From UBA10365 sp041441915 (GTDB taxonomy: Bacteria > Pseudomonadota > Alphaproteobacteria > Rhodobacterales > Rhodobacteraceae), in assembly GCA_041441915.1 (NCBI GenBank), contig JASDRS010000023.1, positions 86,409 to 150,408 on the forward strand: 64,000 nucleotides of DNA, written 5' to 3'. This document shows, piece by piece, positions 26,534 through 34,969 of this stretch; within the stretch, counting starts at the first letter, position 1, and every line of letters begins with the position of its first letter. Under the pieces are notes generated by a model that was not told where the DNA came from, did no database searches, and saw only the letters and a program-made list of their open reading frames with translations. A program made the translations under genes and the position numbers.

Positions 26534-27865
26534 TTAGCCGCGAATTGCGTCAAACTTGGCCTGCCACTCTTCGGCGACAGCCTTCGGATCCATGTCAGGA
26601 TTGGAGACAACAAACTCGTTGAAGCGTTCCATCACGTCCTCAGCCGCCGGGAAGTCTAGGTCCACTGGAAAGCTACCCATACTGCTGAACGCAGCAACAT
26701 TATCCTCGTCCCAGATTGGCAGCCACTGCTGCAATGCGTCTGAATCTTTCAGGACCGCATCTGTGCGGTGCGGGTCCGCACCTGCCAGCATCAACTCCAA
26801 CGCCACGTCAGGCTGCATCAGGAACCTGAAAACCAGACCAGCCTCATCCTTAGCGCCGCGCTCTACAGCGTCAGCAGTGATGAAGAAGGTTCGAGCCGGT
26901 GCCACCAAAACGCCGTCGACGCTGCCACCATGGCGACTGGTCGGCATCGGAACAATATTGAAATGCGTTCCCGGAACAAGGCCCGCGCCCTGGGCATCGA
27001 CCGAGGTCGGCGCCGAATCCAACATCATGCCTATATTCGAGGCAACATAGCCGCCGCGCATGTCGTCTTCGTTCCAGGCTACAGCTTGCGGACTGATTAG
27101 TCCTTCGCCCGCGAGCGTCTGAACAAAGCTAATCCAGTATTGGCCACCTTCACCTTTGAGGTCAGGAACCGAGCCATCGAATTTCACGCCCATAGCGCTC
27201 ATCGATGAGAAGAAAAGGTTAGCGCCCTCCCCACGTTTTGCCCACCATCCAAAGGGAACGACATCAGGCTTTACACCCTTAATAGCACGAGCAAAGTCTA
27301 GCACTTCATCCCAGCTCTGAGGTGCGCCGCTGACGCCCGCCTCTGCCAGCCAGTCACTGCGGAAATAGACCTCTTCCATCGACCCAGTGTTTGCCATACC
27401 AACAAGCTCACCATTCCACTTGGCATCATCCCAGGTGGCCGAATAGACTTGGCTAAATCCATCGGGATCATCAGCAGCCCATTGATCAATCACGTCCTGA
27501 ATTGGCGCAACAATCCCAGCCTCGGCAACCACCGGACGCAGGAAACCATCCAGGTGGACGATGTCTGGCAACTTAAGGCCCGCATCGCGCATCCGGATCA
27601 ACTGCGAGAAAAGGTTGTCATCGGGCTGGACATCCACCGACAGTTCAATTCCAGTCGCGTCTGCGAAGGCATTACGCAGATCTCTCGAAGGAACCGTGTA
27701 TTCGCGTGCAAACCATATTGTCAGTTCGGAGACATCCTGATCACTTTGCGCTACGACAGGGCTACTCACCCCTGCTAGCGCCATCATCGTAACCGCGGCC
27801 GACAGAGCCATCCGGCGCCCGCTGACCATCTTCAATTTGTCACAGAAGATACTTCTAATATACAT
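26534..27865 (-). CDS. Periplasmic solute-binding protein of a sugar-type ABC importer (SBP family 1)
   Basis: The 443-aa protein starts at MYIRSIFC, supported by GGGAGG five bases upstream; a longer frame adds 19 residues without an RBS. A signal peptide follows (MALSAAVTMMALAGVSSPVVAQS, cleaved after VVA). The mature part fits the family 1 binding proteins (DVSELTIWFAREYTVPSRDLRNAF; later NTGSMEEVYFRSDWLAEAGV). It is first in the operon and preceded by two LacI-like operator candidates. The ligand is unknown; sugars and sugar acids are usual, though the downstream enzymes hint at a cyclic acid or aromatic glycoside. Confidence 0.9.
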   Translation of the reverse strand: MYIRSIFCDKLKMVSGRRMALSAAVTMMALAGVSSPVVAQSDQDVSELTIWFAREYTVPSRDLRNAFADATGIELSVDVQPDDNLFSQLIRMRDAGLKLPDIVHLDGFLRPVVAEAGIVAPIQDVIDQWAADDPDGFSQVYSATWDDAKWNGELVGMANTGSMEEVYFRSDWLAEAGVSGAPQSWDEVLDFARAIKGVKPDVVPFGWWAKRGEGANLFFSSMSAMGVKFDGSVPDLKGEGGQYWISFVQTLAGEGLISPQAVAWNEDDMRGGYVASNIGMMLDSAPTSVDAQGAGLVPGTHFNIVPMPTSRHGGSVDGVLVAPARTFFITADAVERGAKDEAGLVFRFLMQPDVALELMLAGADPHRTDAVLKDSDALQQWLPIWDEDNVAAFSSMGSFPVDLDFPAAEDVMERFNEFVVSNPDMDPKAVAEEWQAKFDAIRG

Positions 27866-27950
27866 ACTACCCTCCCAGGTTTTTTGCGTTTTTGGCCCAC
27901 GGCCATTGCTCCTCCCGCGCACTGTTAATTAGCCCGCCTGGGCATTTTTA

Positions 27951-27964
27951 TGCATACGGTTGCA
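27951..27964. promoter_or_regulatory. LacI-like operator candidate 1 before the sugar-ABC operon
   Basis: TGCATACGGTTGCA at 27951-27964 is a near-palindrome with central CG and TGCA ends, 12 of 14 positions as in TGCAAACGTTTGCA. It lies 86 bases before the binding-protein start. A related copy lies 79 bases further upstream, and both copies share the flanks TA...CTCT, making a 20-base direct repeat. Confidence 0.5.
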
Positions 27965-28029
27965 CTCTTTTTATCTCTTTAAAAATATGAATCAAGTTCT
28001 AAATTAATTTCTAATTATAGACTTATCTA

Positions 28030-28043
28030 TGCATTCGATTGTA
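28030..28043. promoter_or_regulatory. LacI-like operator candidate 2 before the sugar-ABC operon
   Basis: TGCATTCGATTGTA at 28030-28043 repeats operator candidate 1 with three changes and the same flanks. Two copies 79 bases apart would suit a looping repressor. The copies lie between the minus-strand importer operon and the plus-strand cupin gene, so either could respond. Confidence 0.45.
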
Positions 28044-28773
28044 CTCTGGCAGCGACTAAACTATAAATTGGGCTAATTCTTGAGGGTGATAAGATTGGCC
28101 GTCGCGCTTGACCATTCACCCAAGCTGTCGCATCATATTAAAAAAGTAGTCGCTTTTGTATTTATCAGTGTTTGGGTGCGTCCCAAGAGACTAAAGCAGG
28201 AGAGCAGAGTTTGCCCGATGCGATACAGATCCGGTTGGGGATGAAAATTCCAGTGCTGCCCAACGACGTTCAGACACGGACGTTTGATATCTTGGTGGCC
28301 GTCCCGCTGAAAATGGGCCTGAAAGAGGCGATTTCAGTTTTTTCCGATGGCAGTCTTCATTCGCATAAAACCCCCTTCGCCGATACACTGACATATGACG
28401 TAAATAAGTTTTACAGCCCCCCTACCCACTACACCTCCTTCTACATATCACGCCCTATCTTCGGCCACCGCGACAGCGTTGATACATGGCTCGAAGATCC
28501 AAGAGCCGCCAAGCATCAAGCAAGGCAGGGCGCAATCACATTTCAAGGCGCATTTTCAAAGCAGGAGGTGCTGGGCCCTGCTGCTGCAATTAAAACAAAA
28601 GCCGCTCCTTCAGGCCGTAAGCCCCCAAGTCGGCGACACCGCCACCATATTAGGCTAAAAAAATTTTGGGCGGGTCGGACTTTAAGAAAGTCCACACGTC
28701 CGCCTGCGAAATCGGCAAATTCACTAACATCAAGAAAAACTGGACAGGCCACGAGAGGCATTGAGGAGAACAC
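28044..28773. other. About 730 bases with no gene I can support
   Basis: A 206-codon plus-strand frame (28172-28792) exists but runs through the RBS and start of the cupin gene, has no convincing RBS of its own, and its C-terminal half is a low-complexity Arg/Pro/Lys string. I read it as non-coding or remnant DNA. The promoter of the cupin gene should lie in its last part. Confidence 0.45.
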
Positions 28774-29181
28774 ATGGACGCGGCAATTCTAAAACCTGAC
28801 GAACTTCCCGAAAACGACCGCGGTAATGGCGCACGAACCATACCGCTGGTGACGCGCAAGTGTGGGTCAACGAGCATGATAAACGGCATCACGGCCTTTA
28901 AACCGGGAGCCAAGATCGGCGTGCATTTCCACAATTGCGAGGAAAGCGTAATGATCCTGGAGGGCGAGGCAGTTGCTGAAATCGACGGGGTACGCCACCA
29001 CCTAAAAACAGGTGACACTACGTGGCTGCCGGCGAATGTCCCACACCGATTTTTAAACGAAAGCGACAGCATAATGCGGATATTCTGGATCTATGCCGAT
29101 ATCAACGCAACTCGCACTATGGCCACCACTGGCATCGAACAATCGATTGACGAAGAGCATCAAAAGGCCAAACAGTTATGA
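28774..29181 (+). CDS. Cupin-domain protein
   Basis: The 135-aa protein is a single cupin barrel. Motif 1 is seen as GAKIGVHFHNCEESVMILEGEAV (two His, Glu) and motif 2 as TWLPANVPHRFLNES (His). The metal site HxH...E...H appears complete. The function may be a small dioxygenase/isomerase or a sensor; the sequence does not tell. GAGGAG lies 8 bases before the ATG. It overlaps the following monooxygenase-like gene by 4 bases (ATGA), so the two are translated together. Position opposite the sugar-ABC operon suggests a common pathway, by inference. Confidence 0.85.
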   Translation: MDAAILKPDELPENDRGNGARTIPLVTRKCGSTSMINGITAFKPGAKIGVHFHNCEESVMILEGEAVAEIDGVRHHLKTGDTTWLPANVPHRFLNESDSIMRIFWIYADINATRTMATTGIEQSIDEEHQKAKQL

Positions 29182-29468
29182 TTCGCGAAATTGCAACTCT
29201 TACTATCAACCCCGCAAATGCAGCCAAATTCGAGAACGTAGTGGCGCAAGCGCGGCCGCTTTTTCTCTCTGCAAAAGGCTGTCACGAGATGCACCTTGAA
29301 CGTGTCATCGAAGTCCCTGGCAGCTACCGACTGGTTGTCGTCTGGGATACTGTCGATGCCCATATGGAGCTGTTTCGAAACGCTCCGGCGTTCCAAGAAT
29401 GGCGTGCGCTTGCTGGGCCGTGGTTTACCGAGCCGCCCGAGGTGGTTCATACAGAGCAAACTGTCTAA
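29178..29468 (+). CDS. ABM-type (antibiotic biosynthesis monooxygenase family) small protein
   Basis: The 96-aa protein has the dimeric alpha-beta barrel pattern of ABM proteins: MIREIATLTINPANAAKFENV at the start, GCHEMHLERVIEVPGSYRLVVVWDTVDAHMELFR in the middle and FQEWRALAGPWF near the end. Members include quinol monooxygenases and many of unknown role. The start overlaps the cupin gene. A cupin plus ABM pair often sits in small-molecule catabolic loci; the substrate is unknown. Confidence 0.82.
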   Translation: MIREIATLTINPANAAKFENVVAQARPLFLSAKGCHEMHLERVIEVPGSYRLVVVWDTVDAHMELFRNAPAFQEWRALAGPWFTEPPEVVHTEQTV

Positions 29469-29683
29469 TGGCAGTGTCAGACAATATTGAACTGATTTCT
29501 TAAAATAAACTTGATTTCGGCACTATTTTTATTGAACTGGAGTTCTCGTGCGCAAGCATGGAAAAAGCTGCCATCCAGAATTTCACTTTCCTTGATTAAC
29601 CCCCTCTTAACCATTAACAAAAGTGCCGCAGAACCAACTTTATCATTCTCCGGCACAGTCAGACGAATGCGAACTCGTCTCTA

Positions 29684-30333
29684 CTAGGCCAGCACCCCTG
29701 CCCTTTTATGCAGCACAGAGGCCGCGACACACAGCGAGTGCGGCGGTGCGGTTAGCCTTGAAGTGATCGCGTTGGGAGAGGCTTCGGTCTTGATTGAAAT
29801 GGTTGTGAAAAGTTCATGCTGAAGAAATTCTTGAAGATCTACGTAAAATGCTTCTTCACCATCAGAATTATTTCTCATCCCATCAGTAAGACCCATTATG
29901 ATGAGACGCTTCTCCGTCAAAATAGTCCACTGAGAAGACCAATCAACCCCTTTTTCTAATCCGTCTTTAATTATTTCTAATAATTCATAATCGATATATC
30001 CGCAGCCAGTATTTTTAACCCAATTTTCAATAATTTTAAGTTTTCGCTAATTTCCTTCGGTGACATCAAAACCCTGTGTAGAGCACCCGGACCAAATTCT
30101 TGAATGGGTTCAATTTTCTCTCCCACATCACATATAAATACAAATACATCGGACTCGCAGGGGTTCATTTTCGAGCTTGCGTGATTGCTCCAATCTTCCA
30201 AACGTTTCGTTGTAAAACTTGATTTATTAATAATTGTTAAATTTTTATCATTTGGGTAAGATTTTGCTATGCTCGTCTCCAAAAAAATCAGATGAAAAAT
30301 GATGAAGAAAAATAACCCAGAAGCGTATTTCAT
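29684..30333 (-). pseudogene. Frameshifted gene for a small exported protein
   Basis: A minus-strand frame starts MKYASGLFFFIIFHLIFLETSIAKS, a good signal peptide, and runs to a stop at about 29980. After EISENLK the sense coding clearly shifts to another frame, giving IIENWVKNTGCGYIDYELLE, then IIKDGLEKGVDWSSQWTILT and EKRLIIMGLTDGMRNN, ending at 29684. The shift is at an A-run (T-run on plus, 30034-30037); one missing A would explain it. Together the two parts make about 215 residues. I do not recognise the family. It is either a broken gene or a sequence error. Confidence 0.65.
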
Positions 30334-30928
30334 AATCTCAATAACCCCTCTTCTGGGCACCTAAAGACAAAATGTTCAAGAACTGCCATTATCATTTTTC
30401 TTGGGTCGTTCAAGCTCGAAATCTAGCAAATATAGTATTTGCTTTGGGGTCTTGTATTGTACTGAATGTAATTCACACTAACCGTAAAGCATTGCCCAGT
30501 GCTGGGCGTAATTAGGGATAAAGTATTTATCCAAATCAGCCCTGTGTAATCCAGCCCAAACCTCTGCTTAGTAATACGACAGATTAAGAATATATATGTG
30601 GCCCAAAGAGGCCTAAAGTATTTATCATTTTTTATATTTGAAAAAATTAGAGTACCGCAGGGCCAAACAAAGCCCCACCTTAAAATTATTAAAAAACGAA
30701 ATGTATTTACAAAAATCGCTAAATAAACTACCTCGAGCAAATAAATAGTGCCCCTTTTTATTCATTTAATAATAAAATTGAATTGATACTATTGAATAGT
30801 CATGGACTACGGTATACGGACGGGTTATAAAAGTAAAATGGATCTAATGTTTTTAGCAGAACTTTCATTTTGATATTATATTAAACTAAACTAATAAATT
30901 TAAATCTAAAATGAACGGTGCTTAAAAT
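30334..30928. other. About 600 AT-rich bases with no gene I can support
   Basis: A 105-codon minus-strand frame at 30423-30740 is hydrophobic but has no RBS or recognisable family. The last 150 bases should contain the GntR gene promoter; a GTATAC palindrome at 30812-30817, in CGGTATACGG, is a weak operator candidate. Confidence 0.4.
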
Positions 30929-31609
30929 ATGTTACAGAATAATGTGAACGCGGATGTATTTAGCGTTCCCCAAAAGGTCACCTTCACGTACAATGTAGTC
31001 AATTCTGTCACGAAAGCAATAAGTGTTGGAATTTTTAAACCAAATGAGCGTCTTACAGAACAGAGTATTTCGGAAAAGGTTGGCGTGAGCCGAGCACCAA
31101 TTCGAGAAGCACTGAAAATCTTGTACACTCAAGGACTTCTCGTAAAAGGCGCAACTACAGGCTATCGGGTGGCATCATTCGATCAGAAAACAGTAAAAAA
31201 TGTTATTACAGCGCGGCAATCTATAGAGGCTATACTGCTGCAAAGTGCGGTGGAAGAATGGAAGAGAACGGATCCAAAGGTAATTGCTCTCCAAAAACCC
31301 ATTTCCATGATGAAAAGTGCCGCAAAAACAAACGATTACTTTGCATCAATAGAGGCTGACTTAGCATTCCATAAAACTATCGCCATGGCAGGAAAAAACG
31401 AGTTTGCAGTAACCCTGTGGGATACGATATCACGCCATGTTTTGGTTATTTTATCTTTAAATAATTTTCGTTGGAATAATTTGAACGCAGTGGTCGATCA
31501 CCATGAAAAATTCCGCGATTTAATTATCACCAAATTAGAAAGCGGTTTTACAGGCGCGGACGCGCATTTAGCGTTTGAAAATCATTTCTCTGATGCTTGG
31601 GCCAATTAG
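30929..31609 (+). CDS. GntR-family transcriptional regulator, FadR/FCD subfamily
   Basis: The 226-aa protein has a winged helix-turn-helix near residues 25-85 (VVNSVTKAISVGIFKPNERLTEQSISEKVGVSRAPIREALKIL, GLLVKGATTGYRV) and an FCD ligand domain whose metal-binding His appear in FHKTIA, HHEKFRD and FENHFSDAW. The FCD subfamily senses small organic acids and usually represses catabolic genes. The target is not evident: its neighbours are remnants, so it may act on the cupin/ABM or sugar-ABC genes to the left. A CCTCC-TAA-GGAGG hairpin lies just past its stop codon. Confidence 0.85.
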   Translation: MLQNNVNADVFSVPQKVTFTYNVVNSVTKAISVGIFKPNERLTEQSISEKVGVSRAPIREALKILYTQGLLVKGATTGYRVASFDQKTVKNVITARQSIEAILLQSAVEEWKRTDPKVIALQKPISMMKSAAKTNDYFASIEADLAFHKTIAMAGKNEFAVTLWDTISRHVLVILSLNNFRWNNLNAVVDHHEKFRDLIITKLESGFTGADAHLAFENHFSDAWAN

Positions 31610-31768
31610 CAACAGCAAACCTCCTAAGGAGGAATAAACTGCGATTTGGTTCATCCATCAGATTATTTTCGACATAAGTCTTACCCAAGGTCAGGTAGAA
31701 ATGTTAGCTCAACTTTAAAATTTTTGGTTAGACTTCACAATAGGCGCTATGAAAGTGGGCAAAGAGGC

Positions 31769-31930
31769 TCACTGCCTAGGCATAAGCCGAGACTTACCGA
31801 GGATACTTGAAGCCAGGAAGACGCCAGCGGCCACAAGTGCCACTCCAATCACCTTCAGCGGGGCAACTGTTTCGCTCAGAAAGGCGAGGCCTCTGAGTAA
31901 GGCGAGGATCGGGGTCAATGCGCCAAAGGC
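31769..31930 (-). pseudogene. C-terminal remnant of an EamA/DMT transporter, fused in frame to an IS fragment
   Basis: The last 53 codons of a 137-codon frame read AFGALTPILALLRGLAFLSE then TVAPLKVIGVALVAAGVFLA, the standard final two helices of an EamA transporter. The rest of the transporter is absent; the frame continues upstream into an IS3 OrfA fragment. No start codon belongs to the transporter part. It is a recombination scar rather than a working gene. Confidence 0.8.
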
Positions 31931-31933
31931 TGC

Positions 31934-32216
31934 CCGAGCAGTGTCGCCAGCAAGGCGCCGCTTCCCAGCTTCCATGAAGTCCTTAGACCATTTGTAGCAG
32001 ATACCTTGAGAGATGCCCTCGCGACGGCACAGCTCAGCGATGCTATCCTCACCACGCAGCCCGTCCAAGACGATCCTGATCTTCTCTTCGGATGAATATT
32101 GTTTGCGCGTGGCCCGTTTGATGTCTTTGACGATCTTGGCGCCTGGGCTTTTGCGTGTTCCAATTGGCTGTCTCATGTCCACTCCTCAGTGATTACTGAT
32201 GAGCCAGAAACACTCT
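31934..32216 (-). mobile_element. Fragment of an IS3-family element (5' part of orfA)
   Basis: From the ATG at 32182 the frame encodes about 83 residues of an IS3-family OrfA: RATRKQYSSEEKIRIVLDGL, then EDSIAELCRREGISQG, ICYKWSKDFMEAGKRRLAGD. This is the helix-turn-helix part; the leucine zipper, orfB and the frameshift window are gone. The DNA just upstream to about 32216 may hold part of the IS left end. The open frame then passes straight into an EamA transporter tail, so deletion or recombination removed most of the element. Confidence 0.85.
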
Positions 32217-32506
32217 CTTATCAAATTATACTATTTGGACCCATAGGCGCTGACGTCAGACAGATAGCATTAGCTGCGAAAGCCCTGGCTACTCCAGTGA
32301 CGGCACTGCTAGCTATGGCCACAAGCGCCTCTAAAATTCTCCAAATATTTAGTACCAAAATCCTAGTGGACATGGATTCCTTAGGACTTTTCTCAATTTC
32401 ATGCTAAAATTTTTGAATTATATGCTGCCTTTCACCGACAGATAGCATGAGAGATCATTATCTAATTAATAATTTAAGGAGTTTTTATAAAGTAGGAGAG
32501 ATCATT

Positions 32507-32605
32507 ATGAAACTTCATAAGTTAGGACTAAATTTTCCTTTTGTAAAAAATCACCCGCCTGATAGCGAACCTATATGGCACAAAATAACCAAAACTGACA
32601 AATAG
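32507..32605 (+). CDS. Possible small protein of 32 aa
   Basis: The frame MKLHKLGLNFPFVKNHPPDS... is preceded by AGGAGAG 8 bases before the ATG, a good RBS in an otherwise gene-poor AT-rich stretch (32217-32807). It has no recognisable domain. The segment FPFVKNHPPDSEPIWH faintly recalls the N-terminus of some MBL-fold hydrolases, so it could also be a truncated gene start. Evidence is the RBS alone. Confidence 0.25.
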   Translation: MKLHKLGLNFPFVKNHPPDSEPIWHKITKTDK

Positions 32606-32807
32606 AAGGAAAAAGGGAGAAATCTAGTGAGGAAAGGGTCGAGGATTAGTAAAGAAGCAAAAGACCTTGCAACCAGATCAAATCCTTACAAATATCGATA
32701 ATATTTTAACTAAATAAAATTAAATTTTACGTATAATCTTAAGTATAAAGTATTAAATCTATCTTGAAATCAGCCTATTTTTTTGGCAGATAATTGGAGA
32801 ATTTATC

Positions 32808-33176
32808 ATGATCGCAATAATTTTTGAAGTATTTCCTAAGCACGGGAAAATGGACGAATACCTAGATATGGCTACCAAAATGCGGCCCATGGTTGAGGGT
32901 ATTGAGGGCTTCATTAGCGTTGAAAGATTTATAAGTATAACCAACCCGGATAAGCTACTTTCCATATCATTTTTTGAAAATGAAGCAGCTGTTGATAGCT
33001 GGAGAAACCTTGCTGCACATAGAAGGGTTCAATCAAAGGGGCGAAGCGAAATCTTTGATGATTACCAAATTAAAGTGTTGCATGTGATGAGAAATTACGG
33101 AATGACTGACCGCAGTCAGGCGCCCAAAGACAGTACGCTTTTGCATGATAATGATAATGATAATGATAAAAAATAA
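32808..33176 (+). CDS. ABM-type (antibiotic biosynthesis monooxygenase family) protein with repeat tail
   Basis: The 122-aa protein begins MIAIIFEVFPKHGKMDEYLD and continues GFISVERFISITNPDKLLSI and AAVDSWRNLAAHRRVQ, the pattern of ABM-fold monooxygenase-like proteins. The core of about 100 residues is normal. The C-terminal tail NDNDNDKK is coded by four tandem ATAATG units (about 33144-33169), a simple-sequence run that could change length by slippage. It stands alone; function unknown. Confidence 0.8.
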   Translation: MIAIIFEVFPKHGKMDEYLDMATKMRPMVEGIEGFISVERFISITNPDKLLSISFFENEAAVDSWRNLAAHRRVQSKGRSEIFDDYQIKVLHVMRNYGMTDRSQAPKDSTLLHDNDNDNDKK

Positions 33177-33332
33177 TTTAGCTAATTTAAAATTAGACCT
33201 GTCCACTTCAACATAATTTCCCATTTATGAGTTCTACCTGTCAGCCGTTATTGCATAACATTTATAAATTTCTAATAATGGTTTGTAGATTGAAAAAAGT
33301 AAATGAAGTTTTTAGAACTTATGGAGACAACG

Positions 33333-33776
33333 ATGAACATTAAATATTTAGTATTTGTCTTACTTGCCCTCGGAACCCCAATTTTAGCTGATCAAACAAC
33401 TGCCACTATTGAGGATATTTACATTGATCGTATTTTTGTTGAGCCAATTGTCGAAAAAACATGCCAAGAAGTTGACATTCCAATTATTGGCCAGTCGAAC
33501 GGCACTAACAGCGCCAATGTTCTTATGGGTATGATCGTCGGTGGAATACTTGGGAAAGGTATTACCGGCAAGGATAACGGAGCTGCAGCTGGGGCTGTAA
33601 TGGGTGGCGTTATCGCTGCCGACAGTAAAAGTAAAAAAGCCCCACAAGGATACAAGAGAGAATTGCGCTGTGGCAACTATGAAACCACGCGAGAAGTTAC
33701 CAAGCGTATATATAGTTATTCTATCATCACCTTTAAAGAAAATGGCAGGAAATACTCGGTTGAATTTATAAAATAG
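33333..33776 (+). CDS. Exported glycine-zipper (2TM) envelope protein
   Basis: The 147-aa protein starts at MNIKYLVFVLLALGTPILA, a signal peptide cleaved before DQTTATIED. GGAG lies 8 bases before this ATG; a longer frame from 33303 lacks an RBS. The middle is a glycine zipper (VLMGMIVGGILGKGITGKDNGAAAGAVMGGVIAAD), as in outer-membrane/periplasmic proteins of the SlyB/Rick_17kDa type, though there is no lipobox. The C-terminal part has CGNYETTREVTKRIYSYS, with a Cys that may pair with the Cys before the zipper (EKTCQEVD). Role unknown, probably envelope. Confidence 0.8.
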   Translation: MNIKYLVFVLLALGTPILADQTTATIEDIYIDRIFVEPIVEKTCQEVDIPIIGQSNGTNSANVLMGMIVGGILGKGITGKDNGAAAGAVMGGVIAADSKSKKAPQGYKRELRCGNYETTREVTKRIYSYSIITFKENGRKYSVEFIK

Positions 33777-34368
33777 TAAAAGCTTCTTATCGGCACATAA
33801 TCAGCAATTAAGTGTCACATAGAAACTGCTGATCCCAAAGCTGGGTGTGCTCTCACGGTGGTTGTAGTTCACCTCTGAGAATATGGATAAGGGATGGATC
33901 TGGTTGTGTGCAATAATCTCAACATTAGTGCTTTTATCTACATCTACGCGTCTGCTTTACTTAGGAAAAACGTCAGCCGATAGCTGAATGCACCAAGGTT
34001 GTGACGTTCTGAAGCGTGGAGCTCGGGTGGGTGCTAATGCGGTTACGATTGCGAGAGTGAGCAAAGCTGGGAAGGCTCATTTTTTGACCCCATATAAATG
34101 TAAATGGAGTGATCATGTGCACTCGAAATTTCTGGCTCAATGAGTGGCTCAGCCAATATTATTGAATGGATGGGGCACAAAGACAAAAAAGGGCGTAGGT
34201 GGCATCGACAGACCGTTGAGAATTATGCCCTGACATCATACCGTCCAATAAGAACTAGCCTCGAAAAGCATTTTGTGCTTCAATATAAAGATGTGCATTT
34301 CCTAATTATCGGAATGCCACGTGATAAATCAACCTACGAGCTCTAGGGCTAAAGGGAGGCCGAACAGA
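33777..34368. other. About 590 bases, probable decayed sequence
   Basis: A short plus-strand frame near 34000-34050 reads DVLKRGARVGANAV, which resembles one turn of a hexapeptide acyltransferase, but it is isolated. A 68-codon frame at 34140-34346 (GHKDKKGRRWHRQT region) has no clear RBS and ends inside the bactofilin leader. I can support no complete gene here. Confidence 0.35.
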
Positions 34369-34716
34369 ATGACAGAGCAGACCGTCTCAGTTATTGGCGA
34401 AAACTTAAGAATCACCGGGAACCTTAAGACAGAAGGGTCTTTGAGTATAATTGGGGCGATAATAGGGCATACAAAATGTGATGACATCATTGTGTCCGCA
34501 ATAGCAACAATCAAAGGCAATATTTTAGCCAACTCAGCCACAATAATTGGGACCGTGACTGGGAACATTAATGCTGAATTTGTAGTGTTAAAGGACGGGA
34601 GTATTGTTAAAGGCAACATCACAAGTAATAATTTTACCGTCGAGGAAGGGGCTCAGATTGAAGGGTCGCTCAGTATAAATACAAAACAAGTTGCCCAAAA
34701 ACCTGAAGTTTCCTAG
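34369..34716 (+). CDS. Bactofilin (polymer-forming cytoskeletal protein)
   Basis: The 115-aa protein is a bactofilin: a short N-terminal tail, then a right-handed beta helix built from repeats such as ITGNLKTEGSLSIIGAIIG, IKGNILANSATIIGTVTGNI and VKGNITSNNFTVEEGAQIEGSL. Bactofilins polymerise without nucleotide and scaffold envelope or stalk/chromosome functions. AAAGGGAGG lies about 10 bases before this ATG, so I do not use the upstream GTG. No peptidase partner gene is adjacent. A second bactofilin of the same length is encoded at 37876 on the opposite strand. Confidence 0.88.
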   Translation: MTEQTVSVIGENLRITGNLKTEGSLSIIGAIIGHTKCDDIIVSAIATIKGNILANSATIIGTVTGNINAEFVVLKDGSIVKGNITSNNFTVEEGAQIEGSLSINTKQVAQKPEVS

Positions 34717-34969
34717 CCATTTCCTTTTAAACCAGTACAGATCGATCATGGGAGGCCTCAATCTAATCATCCGATGTTGTCACTGCACTTATTAAGTGGC
34801 GAGCAGGCATTAACTGTGTTCGCCAACGCTTAAATCTCACCTAGTTAGGAGGCTGACCACAATCAATTCGCCTAAAATATTAATTTAATGCAACAATATC
34901 TACCAATTGCTCACAACTTCGATCTGCGAACCCATAGCAGAAAAAATAACTTCAATATTTTATTAAGTA

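Noticed and set aside
28172..28792. 206-codon plus-strand frame upstream of and overlapping the cupin start
   Set aside because: No RBS, no family, low-complexity basic C-terminal half, and it runs through the clear RBS and start of the cupin gene.
30423..30740. 105-codon hydrophobic minus-strand frame
   Set aside because: Hydrophobicity follows from AT-rich codons; no RBS, no conserved motif.
33144..33169. Possible CRISPR-like or tandem-repeat array
   Set aside because: It is a hexanucleotide microsatellite inside a coding end; no repeat-spacer structure is present anywhere in the window.
34000..34060. Hexapeptide-acyltransferase-like turn (DVLKRGARVGANAV)
   Set aside because: Only about 15 residues match; no continuation in any frame, so not called as a pseudogene.
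34140..34346. 68-codon plus-strand frame before the first bactofilin
   Set aside because: No convincing RBS and no family; it ends in the leader of the bactofilin gene. Left as part of a decayed stretch.
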